11,829 bases of DNA, taken from NCBI GenBank assembly GCA_046541515.1, contig JBKHDD010000151.1, positions 1 through 11,829 of the forward strand, given 5' to 3'. Origin of the DNA: CAYFVR01 sp046541515. Its GTDB lineage: Bacteria; Desulfobacterota; Desulfobacteria; Desulfobacterales; Desulfococcaceae. Made by a program: the position numbers and the translations under genes. How positions within the stretch are numbered: position 1 is the first letter of the stretch; each line of letters opens with the position of its first letter. The notes under the pieces are model-generated. The model ran no database searches. It had not been told where the DNA came from and saw nothing but the letters and a program-made list of their open reading frames with translations. Shown here piece after piece: positions 6,539-11,829 of this stretch.

Positions 6539-7180
6539 GTGGGCGATCTGCGGATCGAGGGGATCACGATACAGGGCAACGGTCCGTTCCGCCTTCGGGC
6601 CAAGGCGGGCGAATGTGTTGGGATTACGGGGCCTTCCGGATCGGGAAAATCCCTTTTCCTCCGGGCGGTGGCCGATCTGGACCCCCACGACGGCCGGGTG
6701 GCGCTGGGCGAGGTGGCGGCCGAATCGATTCCCGGCCACCAGTGGCGGCGTCGGGTGGGGCTGTTGCCGGCCGAAAGCCGCTGGTGGGCCGAACGGGTGG
6801 GCGAACATTTCGAAACCACCGATGAACGCTGGCTGGCCGAGATGGGATTCGATTCGAAAGTGATGGGCTGGACCGTTTCCCGCCTTTCCAGCGGGGAGCG
6901 CCAGCGGCCGGGGCTGCTTCGGCTGTTGGCGGTCCGGCCCCAAGCGCTGCTGCTGGACGAACCCACCGCCAACCTGGACGGCGACAACGTGCGGCGGGCG
7001 GAGCGGATCATCGCCGAGTATCGCCGAATGTTCGCGCCCCCGGTGCTCTGGGTGAGCCATGATCCGGACCAAATCCGGCGCGTGGCCGACCGACACCTGC
7101 GACTCGCCCGAGAGGGATTCCTGGCGTCGACCCCGACGGGTCCCTCCGGTGCGGCGCCATCCGGAAACGGGGTGGAATAG
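6539..7180 (+). CDS. fetA: ABC transporter ATP-binding protein, FetA (YbbL) type
   Basis: This 213-residue ATPase is the energy-supplying half of a FetAB-type transporter; E. coli FetAB exports iron and protects against peroxide. Walker A is GPSGSGKS (31-38), the signature is LSSGERQR (116-123), Walker B is LLLDEP (137-142) with catalytic E141, the D-loop is ANLD, and the switch histidine is H174 in WVSHDPDQI. The Q-loop is odd: the segment VGLLPAES (73-80) has Ala78 where most ABC ATPases have the glutamine, and the helical domain between it and the signature is short (about 36 residues). The signature is followed by PGLLRLL, with a proline where a small or branched residue is usual. The GTG start is chosen by GGAGG at 6527-6531; a longer TTG start at 6512 would add 9 residues. 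The stop TAG abuts the permease start with no gap. Confidence 0.85.
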   Translation: MGDLRIEGITIQGNGPFRLRAKAGECVGITGPSGSGKSLFLRAVADLDPHDGRVALGEVAAESIPGHQWRRRVGLLPAESRWWAERVGEHFETTDERWLAEMGFDSKVMGWTVSRLSSGERQRPGLLRLLAVRPQALLLDEPTANLDGDNVRRAERIIAEYRRMFAPPVLWVSHDPDQIRRVADRHLRLAREGFLASTPTGPSGAAPSGNGVE

Positions 7181-7984
7181 ATGGACGTTATCTCCCTGAC
7201 GCCGTGGGATCTCGCCATCGCCGGCGGCCTGGTGATCGCCGTGGCGCTGATTTCCCTGCCCATGCGGCTGGGTCTGGCGGGGCAGCTTTTGGTGGCCGGC
7301 CTGCGGACCGCCCTTCAGCTCAGCCTCATCGGCTTTGTGCTGGAGGCGCTGTTCCAGAACGTCCACCCCGCATGGATGGCCCTGGTTGCGGCGGTCATGC
7401 TGGTGGTTGCCGGGTTCGAGGTGGCCAATCGGCAGAAGCGGGGGCTGGCCGGCTGGTGGGGCTTCGGCATTGGCAGCTTCGCCATGCTGATCAGTTCCTT
7501 TTCCATCACCTTCCTGGCCCTGACCGCCATCATTGGCGTGACCCCGTGGTACGAACCCCAATACGCCATTCCGCTGCTGGGGTTGATGCTCGGCAACACC
7601 ATGAGCGGCGTGGCCATTGGGATGGAGCGGCTGACCGAATCGGCCTGGGAACAACGGGAGGTGATCGAAGCCCGGCTGATGATGGGCCACTCCTGGTCTC
7701 AGTCGGTGGAAGCGGTCCGTCGAAATGCGGCCCGAAGCGGCATGATCCCCATCATCAACACCATGAGCGTGGTCGGTCTCGTGAAATTGCCGGGAATGAT
7801 GACCGGGCAGATCCTCGCGGGCGCCCTGCCGCTGGAGGCGGTGAAATACCAGATTCTCATCATGTTTCTGTTGGCCGCCGGCGCCGGTTTCGGCACCATC
7901 TGCGCGGTCTGGCTGGGGGCTCGCCGGCTTTTCGACGATCGCCAGCGGCTCCGGGTCGACCGGCTGGGGGGCCAATCCGCTTGA
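7181..7984 (+). CDS. fetB: ABC transporter permease, FetB (YbbM, UPF0014) family
   Basis: The 267-residue inner-membrane protein belongs to the UPF0014/FetB family. Family marks are SLPMRLGL (25-32), LRTALQLSLIGFVL (41-54), YAIPLLGLMLGNTMSG (128-143) and SGMIPIINTMSVVGLVKLPG (186-205), followed by MMTGQILAG...AVKYQI. Hydrophobic segments lie at about 11-30, 36-56, 62-80, 92-120, 128-148, 190-215 and 222-247, so six or seven membrane passes. With the ATPase upstream it should form a FetA2-FetB2 exporter; iron is the known cargo in E. coli, and no substrate-binding protein is encoded, as expected for an exporter. The ATG follows the upstream TAG directly, so translation is probably coupled. The final codons overlap a promoter-like TTGACA at 7981. 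Confidence 0.9.
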   Translation: MDVISLTPWDLAIAGGLVIAVALISLPMRLGLAGQLLVAGLRTALQLSLIGFVLEALFQNVHPAWMALVAAVMLVVAGFEVANRQKRGLAGWWGFGIGSFAMLISSFSITFLALTAIIGVTPWYEPQYAIPLLGLMLGNTMSGVAIGMERLTESAWEQREVIEARLMMGHSWSQSVEAVRRNAARSGMIPIINTMSVVGLVKLPGMMTGQILAGALPLEAVKYQILIMFLLAAGAGFGTICAVWLGARRLFDDRQRLRVDRLGGQSA

Positions 7985-8009
7985 CAGGAATCGGGGGCCA
8001 TCATAACTT
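7981..8009 (+). promoter_or_regulatory. Probable sigma-70-type promoter for the J-domain gene
   Basis: A perfect TTGACA (7981-7986), overlapping the fetB stop codon, is followed 17 nt later by TAACTT (8004-8009; 3 of 6). Transcription from it would begin near 8016 and place the hairpin at 8029-8060 in the 5' leader. A good heat-shock sigma-32 box at the right spacing is not evident. Confidence 0.45.
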
Positions 8010-8028
8010 TCGAAATAAAAAATCTTGG

Positions 8029-8060
8029 TCCGCTCCCGGATAAACGATTCCGGGAGCGGA
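8029..8060 (+). promoter_or_regulatory. Perfect 12-bp stem-loop in the leader of the J-domain gene
   Basis: TCCGCTCCCGGA (8029-8040) pairs perfectly with TCCGGGAGCGGA (8049-8060) around the 8-nt loop TAAACGAT. It ends 20 nt before ATG 8081. It does not match the CIRCE element. CTCCC in the left arm (8033-8037) could also pair with the ribosome binding site GGGAG at 8069-8073, giving an alternative fold. No T-run follows on this strand; on the other strand a T-rich tract (8012-8022) lies 6 nt past the stem. It could be a regulatory leader, an operator or a fetAB transcript end. Confidence 0.5.
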
Positions 8061-8080
8061 ACTTCTATGGGAGTGTCGGC

Positions 8081-9001
8081 ATGTCAAACAAAGACTATTA
8101 CCAAATTCTCGGCGTGGAAAAAAACGCCACCGACGAGCAAATCAAAAAGGCCTACCGCAAGCTGGCCATGAAATACCACCCGGACCACACCAAGGGAAAC
8201 AAGGCCGACGAGGACCGGTTCAAGGAAATTAGCGAAGCCTACGCGGTTCTCAGCGACAAGGAAAAGCGGAAGCAGTACGACACCTTTGGCTCCTCCGATT
8301 TTCAGCAGCGGTATTCCCAGGAGGACATTTTCAAGGGCTTCGATTTTTCCAGCATCTTCGAAGACCTGGGCTTTGGCGGCGCGTTTTCCTTTGGCGGCGG
8401 TCGGGGCGGGGGAACCCGGTTTTCCTTCGGGGGCGGCCCTTCCGGATTCGGCGGGCGGCGGCGTCCCCAGCAGGCGGCCAAGGGTTCCGACCTGGTCTAC
8501 GAAATGCCCCTGACCTTGAAAGAGGTGGCCTCCGGCGCCACCAAAACCGTCAGCTTTACCCACGAAGGCAAATCGGAAAACCTCTCGGTCAAAATTCCCA
8601 AGGGCATGACCCACGGGAAAAAAATCCGGCTTGCGGGAAAAGGACAGCCCAGCCCCATGGGCGGCAGCCCCGGCGACCTGTTCATCAAGGCGAAAGTCCT
8701 GCCCGATTCCACCTTTTCCGTGGACGGACACGATCTGAACGTGGTGCGGGAAATCCGTCTGACCGAGGCGCTTCTGGGCGGCAATGTGACCGTTCCGACC
8801 CTTGCGGGCAAGGAGCTGAGCCTGAAAATTCCCCCGGGCACCCGGCACAAGACTCGCATGCGGCTGGCGGGCCACGGCCTCCCCCACATGAAGGGAGAGG
8901 GGAACGGCGATTTGTACGTGACCATTCACGTCGCCATGCCCGCCCGGCTGGACGAAAAACAAAAGCAACTCGTGGAGGCCCTTGCCGAGACGGGATTGTA
9001 A
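8081..9001 (+). CDS. CbpA-like J-domain co-chaperone (DnaJ family, no zinc finger)
   Basis: The 306-residue product stimulates the ATPase of a DnaK-type Hsp70. The J domain occupies about 1-70 (DYYQILGV, then YHPDHTKG with HPD at 33-35, and RFKEISEAYAVLSD). A Phe/Gly-rich linker (about 83-128) is rich in GGG and FSFGG. Two C-terminal substrate-binding beta domains follow (about 135-210 and 211-290), with VKIPKGMTHGKKIRLAGKG and LKIPPGTRHKTRMRLAGHG, and PGDLF and NGDLYV closing each domain. There are no CxxCxGxG repeats, which makes it a type II protein like CbpA rather than DnaJ itself. GGAG at 8070-8073 supports ATG 8081. It seems to be transcribed from its own promoter and is not in a dnaK operon here; no cbpM-like gene follows. 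Confidence 0.9.
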   Translation: MSNKDYYQILGVEKNATDEQIKKAYRKLAMKYHPDHTKGNKADEDRFKEISEAYAVLSDKEKRKQYDTFGSSDFQQRYSQEDIFKGFDFSSIFEDLGFGGAFSFGGGRGGGTRFSFGGGPSGFGGRRRPQQAAKGSDLVYEMPLTLKEVASGATKTVSFTHEGKSENLSVKIPKGMTHGKKIRLAGKGQPSPMGGSPGDLFIKAKVLPDSTFSVDGHDLNVVREIRLTEALLGGNVTVPTLAGKELSLKIPPGTRHKTRMRLAGHGLPHMKGEGNGDLYVTIHVAMPARLDEKQKQLVEALAETGL

Positions 9002-9014
9002 ACCATCAAATGCA

Positions 9015-9043
9015 TTGACAGGCCAGGGGCGGCATTGTATTTT
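9015..9043 (+). promoter_or_regulatory. Probable sigma-70-type promoter for hpt
   Basis: Perfect TTGACA (9015-9020), 17-nt spacer, then TATTTT (9038-9043; 4 of 6). It lies in the 68-nt gap between the J-protein and hpt genes, and the predicted start of transcription near 9050 leaves a leader of about 20 nt to ATG 9070. Like the promoter at 7981, it reads TTGACAGG and has a G-rich spacer. Confidence 0.6.
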
Positions 9044-9069
9044 TGATTTTGGTCGAAGCCCCTTAATTC

Positions 9070-9618
9070 ATGCGGTTTACCGATGTCGCCCCAGAGCTTA
9101 TGCCTGAATTTATACCGGTTCTCCAAAAGCGGGAGATCGACGGACTTGTGGCCGAAATCGCGCGGAAAATTTCCGACGATTACCGGAACCGCGATCTCGT
9201 TCTCATTGGCGTCCTGAAAGGCGCCTTCATCTTTCTCTCCGACCTGGTTCGCCAACTGACCATTCCGGCCCACGTGGAATTCCTTCGGGCCGCCAGCTAT
9301 GGCGACGGCGTGTCTTCCTCCGGAACCGTTCGCCTGCTGATGGAGCCCCAAATTGATCTTCACGGCCGCGACGCGCTGCTGGTGGAAGACATCGTCGACA
9401 GCGGGCTGACCCTTCAATTTTTGATCGACTACCTGAAACGGGCCGGCGCCCGCAGCACGAAGGTTTGCGCGCTGATCGACAAGCAGGAGCGGCGTTCGGT
9501 CGACGTTACGGTGGATTATGCCTGCCACCGCGTATCCGAAGGATTCCTGGTGGGCTACGGCCTGGACTACGCGGAATCCTATCGGGGCCTGCCGGGGATA
9601 TACCACCTCAAATTATAA
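9070..9618 (+). CDS. hpt: Hypoxanthine phosphoribosyltransferase
   Basis: Hpt salvages hypoxanthine, and usually guanine, with PRPP to give IMP or GMP in the cytoplasm. The 182-residue product has the type I PRTase signature LLVEDIVDSGLTL (103-115) with acidic pair E106-D107, the pyrophosphate loop GVLKGAF (47-53), a flexible loop region ASYGDGVSSSG (75-85), the base-contacting lysine in ALIDKQERR (K138), and the end VGYGLDYAESYRGLPGIYHL (161-180), all typical of bacterial Hpt. The start is uncertain. ATG 9100 gives MPEFIPVLQKREID, closer to the usual Hpt N terminus, while ATG 9070 adds MRFTDVAPEL; neither has a strong Shine-Dalgarno. A promoter lies at 9015-9043. The zinc-ribbon gene begins 19 nt after the stop, so the two are probably co-transcribed. 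Confidence 0.93.
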   Translation: MRFTDVAPELMPEFIPVLQKREIDGLVAEIARKISDDYRNRDLVLIGVLKGAFIFLSDLVRQLTIPAHVEFLRAASYGDGVSSSGTVRLLMEPQIDLHGRDALLVEDIVDSGLTLQFLIDYLKRAGARSTKVCALIDKQERRSVDVTVDYACHRVSEGFLVGYGLDYAESYRGLPGIYHLKL

Positions 9619-9637
9619 AACCATTGGATTGATTCCC

Positions 9638-11829
9638 ATGATCATTGCCTGCCAAAAGTGCAATGCCCGATTCAAGCTGGACGACAAACTGCTGAAGCCC
9701 CACGGCACGAAGGTGCGTTGCGCCAAATGCAAGGAGGTGTTCGTCGTCCATCCACCGGCCCCGCCCGAGGCGGAACCGGAAGAATCCATTGCCCCGACCT
9801 CGGCGGAACCGGATTTTTCGGAACTGGACGATCTGTTCGGCGACGGCGAGGCGATGTCCGCGGATGACGGCGGGGCGGGAGATTCCGACGGTTTGGACGA
9901 TCCGGACGCCGGGCTGATGTTGCGTCCCGACGCCGACGGTTCCGGCGACGGCGGGAATGACCGGGACTTCGACGAGCTGGATCGTCTGATGGACGAGGCC
10001 GGCGGCCAAGGCGGCGAGGGTTCGGACGACCTCTTCGGACTCGACGAAATGCTAGGGACTGACGAACCGGCCGGCGGCGAGGAAAAAGGGCTGGACGAAC
10101 TGGCCGCCGAAATGAAACTGGAACCGGATTTCGGGGAGGACGAAGAGGAAGACTACGAGTCGGACGTGGAATTCGACGAAACCGACGAGTTTTCCAAATA
10201 CGGCACCCTCGAATTCAACGTTTCCGACATGTACAAAACCCTCGGCATAGAGGTGGAATCCCGGGTCGACACCGATCGGGAGCTTTCCGAGCTGGAGAAG
10301 GCGCTCGATTCCGACGACGCCGGCGATCTGGACCTTTCGGGCATTGACGAGATGATCGAAATGGACGGGGCGGATTTCGCGGCGGAGGCCGAAGCCGCCG
10401 AGGAAGAAGATGTTCCCGGGCTGGACAACTCCCTGGACATGTCCGATCTGGACGAAATGTTGCTGGAAGGCGAGGGCGAGGAAACCGCCTCCGGCGATTT
10501 GTCCGAGGGGCTGGAGCTGGATTTTGAAGACGAGGAATCCGACGACGAGGACGTGAACGCCGCCACCGAAATTTTCAACATCAACGACCTGGAAATGCCC
10601 TCCGGAGATGTGGGGGAAGTTCCGGATTCCGGCGAACTTCTTCTGACCCCCGACGAGGACGAGGAAGAAGGCGACGACATCAACGCGGCAACCGAAGTCT
10701 TCAACATTAACGACATCGACAAGCTGGATTTGGGGCTTGGGAAAAAGTCGCCCTCCTCGGCGGACGGGGAAATTGAAGGCGAAACCCTGTTGCTGGAGCC
10801 GGACGAGGCGGAGCCCGACCTGGACGGCACGGAACTGTTGCTGGAACCCGACCCGGAAGCCGAAAGCGCGGACGGCGCGGAAACGATCGATGGCGACGGC
10901 TTTTCGGACGATTTGGATTTCGCGCTAACGCCCGACGAAGACATGACCGACGACGCGCCCATCCCCGCGGCGGACGAGGCGCTGGAAACCGATCTGGATC
11001 TGGTTTTTCAGCCCGACGACGAGGGAGACCAAGACGCCGCGGCCGAAGCCGACCTGGCCCTAACGCCGGACGACGTCGGAGAGGCCGAAGAGCTGGCCTT
11101 CGACCTCGATCTGGAAGAGGGAGACGCATCGGCCGAGGCGGCGGTTTCGCCTTCCCCGGAAGGGGACATGGAAGACCTGGACTTTGGGCTGGACGAGGAG
11201 ATCGGCGGGCTGGAGATGGACGCGGAACCGCTGGGCGAAGCCCCGGCGGAATCCGGGGACGACGAACTGTCCCTCGACCTGGGCCTGGACGAGGAGGAAC
11301 CCTCCGAAGAATCGGACGAATTGGGCCTCGGTCTGGAAATGGACCTCGAAGGCGATTCGGACGGGGACGCCGACGCCGACGAATTGGGACTGGATCTGGA
11401 CCTGGACGAGGAAGGGGCTCCGGCCGAGGCCGAGATCGCGCCGTCGGCCGAAGCCGAAATGGACGATCTGGACCTGGGTCTGGACGACGACATCGGCGCT
11501 TTGGACATGGACGAGGCGCCGGCGGGCGAGGCCCCGGCGATCTCCGACGAGGACGAGCTGGACCTGGATCTGGCCCTGGAGGAGGAACCGTCCGACGAGG
11601 CGCTCGGCGAGGAAGAGGCCGATCTGGCCCTGGACCTGGAAAGCGACGCCGACGGCGATTCCGACTCCGAAGAGCTGGCCTTCGATCTGGATATGGACGA
11701 GGAAGACGTTCCCGCCGAAGCGGAGGTCGCGCCGTCCGCCGAAGGAGAAATGGACGATCTGGACCTGGGCCTTGATGAAGACATGGGCGCTCTGGACATG
11801 GACGAGGCGCCGGCGGGCGAGGCCCCGGC
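9638..11829 (+). CDS. MJ0042-type zinc-ribbon protein with giant acidic repeat region, 3' end outside window
   Basis: The frame is open from ATG 9638 to the window end, at least 730 codons. Residues 1-38 are an MJ0042-like zinc ribbon: MIIACQKCNARFKL then KVRCAKCKEVFVV, with ligands C5, C8, C28 and C31. No other cysteine follows. From about residue 45 the protein is dominated by Asp, Glu, Leu and Gly, as in DELDLDL or MDDLDLGLD. One less acidic island at about 185-225 (FSKYGTLEFNVSDMYKTLG) may fold. Repeats occur at several scales, the clearest being a 97-residue unit from residue 484. Residues 371-730 contain no Lys, Arg or His. No signal peptide or membrane segment is visible so far. The N-terminal ribbon is common in Deltaproteobacteria and Myxococcota proteins, often with DUF3426 or motility-type C termini, but the deciding C terminus is missing. 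No function is assigned. The ribosome binding site is weak; hpt ends 19 nt upstream. Confidence 0.85.
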   Translation, partial: MIIACQKCNARFKLDDKLLKPHGTKVRCAKCKEVFVVHPPAPPEAEPEESIAPTSAEPDFSELDDLFGDGEAMSADDGGAGDSDGLDDPDAGLMLRPDADGSGDGGNDRDFDELDRLMDEAGGQGGEGSDDLFGLDEMLGTDEPAGGEEKGLDELAAEMKLEPDFGEDEEEDYESDVEFDETDEFSKYGTLEFNVSDMYKTLGIEVESRVDTDRELSELEKALDSDDAGDLDLSGIDEMIEMDGADFAAEAEAAEEEDVPGLDNSLDMSDLDEMLLEGEGEETASGDLSEGLELDFEDEESDDEDVNAATEIFNINDLEMPSGDVGEVPDSGELLLTPDEDEEEGDDINAATEVFNINDIDKLDLGLGKKSPSSADGEIEGETLLLEPDEAEPDLDGTELLLEPDPEAESADGAETIDGDGFSDDLDFALTPDEDMTDDAPIPAADEALETDLDLVFQPDDEGDQDAAAEADLALTPDDVGEAEELAFDLDLEEGDASAEAAVSPSPEGDMEDLDFGLDEEIGGLEMDAEPLGEAPAESGDDELSLDLGLDEEEPSEESDELGLGLEMDLEGDSDGDADADELGLDLDLDEEGAPAEAEIAPSAEAEMDDLDLGLDDDIGALDMDEAPAGEAPAISDEDELDLDLALEEEPSDEALGEEEADLALDLESDADGDSDSEELAFDLDMDEEDVPAEAEVAPSAEGEMDDLDLGLDEDMGALDMDEAPAGEAP
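10550..10717 (+). repeat. Two copies of a 14-residue motif 42 residues apart in the acidic protein
   Basis: DVNAATEIFNINDL (10550-10591) and DINAATEVFNINDI (10676-10717) differ only by Val/Ile/Leu exchanges and are exactly 126 nt apart. The motif is less acidic than its surroundings and may be a short binding or folding element. Confidence 0.75.
10784..10879 (+). repeat. 16-residue tandem duplication in the acidic protein
   Basis: TLLLEPDEAEPDLDGT and ELLLEPDPEAESADGA are adjacent and in register, with a 48-nt period. They start just after the last lysines of the visible protein. Confidence 0.6.
11087..11829 (+). repeat. 97-residue (291-bp) tandem repeat, 2.5 units seen
   Basis: Units begin at 11087 (EELAFDLDLEEGD), 11378 (DELGLDLDLDEEG) and 11669 (EELAFDLDMDEED). 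A second landmark, the ATG of EMDDLDLGLD or its variant, falls at 11168, 11459 and 11750, so both spacings are exactly 291 nt with no indel. Over the 83 nt before the window end, units 2 and 3 agree at 77 positions (11456-11538 against 11747-11829). Unit 1 is more diverged. The array continues beyond the window. Confidence 0.9.

Noticed and set aside
5666..7975. A 769-codon open frame on the minus strand
   Set aside because: It lies antisense to the OmpA lipoprotein, fetA and fetB, which have clear family motifs. Its translation is low-complexity His/Gly/Pro/Arg, as expected from the reverse strand of GC-rich genes.
8029..8060. CIRCE (HrcA) operator in front of the J-protein gene
   Set aside because: CIRCE has the arms TTAGCACTC and GAGTGCTAA with a 9-nt spacer; the sequence here is unrelated.
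10153..11799. Two long serine-rich open frames on the minus strand (10153-10962 and 11008-11799)
   Set aside because: They are the reverse reading of GAC/GAG/GAA-rich codons, which gives TCG/TCC serines. The + strand frame carries the zinc ribbon and in-frame 97-residue repeats.

Overview
The window is a GC-rich stretch of bacterial chromosome with every convincing gene on the + strand. Gene content suggests a Gram-negative bacterium, most likely of the Desulfobacterota (former Deltaproteobacteria). The grounds are a long-form HisG, outer-membrane lipoproteins of DUF4398/OmpA type, a FetAB exporter, and an N-terminal MJ0042-type zinc ribbon fused to a very long acidic tail. This placement is inferred from gene style, not from a marker-gene comparison.

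Layout. 1-554: 3' part of hisG, cut by the window edge. 555-799: non-coding GC-rich leader with a perfect 20-nt palindrome. 800-1954: PLP-dependent class I/II aminotransferase. 1975-2613 and 2606-3529: two ribosome-assembly GTPases, engB and era, overlapping by 8 nt. 3530-3698: spacer with overlapping inverted repeats. 3699-4553: RimK-like ATP-grasp protein of unknown substrate. 4617-4925: small HNH endonuclease. 4926-5070: AT-rich spacer, possible promoter. 5071-5460 and 5483-6442: two related lipoproteins, the second with a peptidoglycan-binding OmpA domain. 6443-6538: spacer with a strong hairpin. 6539-7180 and 7181-7984: ABC ATPase and permease of the FetAB type (iron export). 7985-8080: promoter-like site and a perfect 12-bp hairpin. 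8081-9001: CbpA-like J-domain co-chaperone. 9002-9069: good sigma-70-like promoter. 9070-9618: hypoxanthine phosphoribosyltransferase. 9638 to the window end: an open frame of at least 730 codons encoding a zinc ribbon followed by a huge Asp/Glu-rich repeat region.

Functionally the block mixes biosynthesis (hisG, aminotransferase), ribosome assembly (engB, era), envelope integrity (lipoprotein pair), metal and oxidative stress (fetAB), protein folding (cbpA-like) and purine salvage (hpt). Likely co-transcribed groups are aminotransferase-engB-era, the lipoprotein pair, fetA-fetB, and hpt with the zinc-ribbon gene. I see no phage genes, transposase, CRISPR array, rRNA or tRNA.

No complete new system stands out. 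The most unusual items are the acidic zinc-ribbon protein, with exact 97-residue repeats and 360 consecutive residues lacking Lys, Arg or His; the ATP-grasp/HNH neighbours; the ABC ATPase without its Q-loop glutamine; and the hairpin in front of the J-protein gene.
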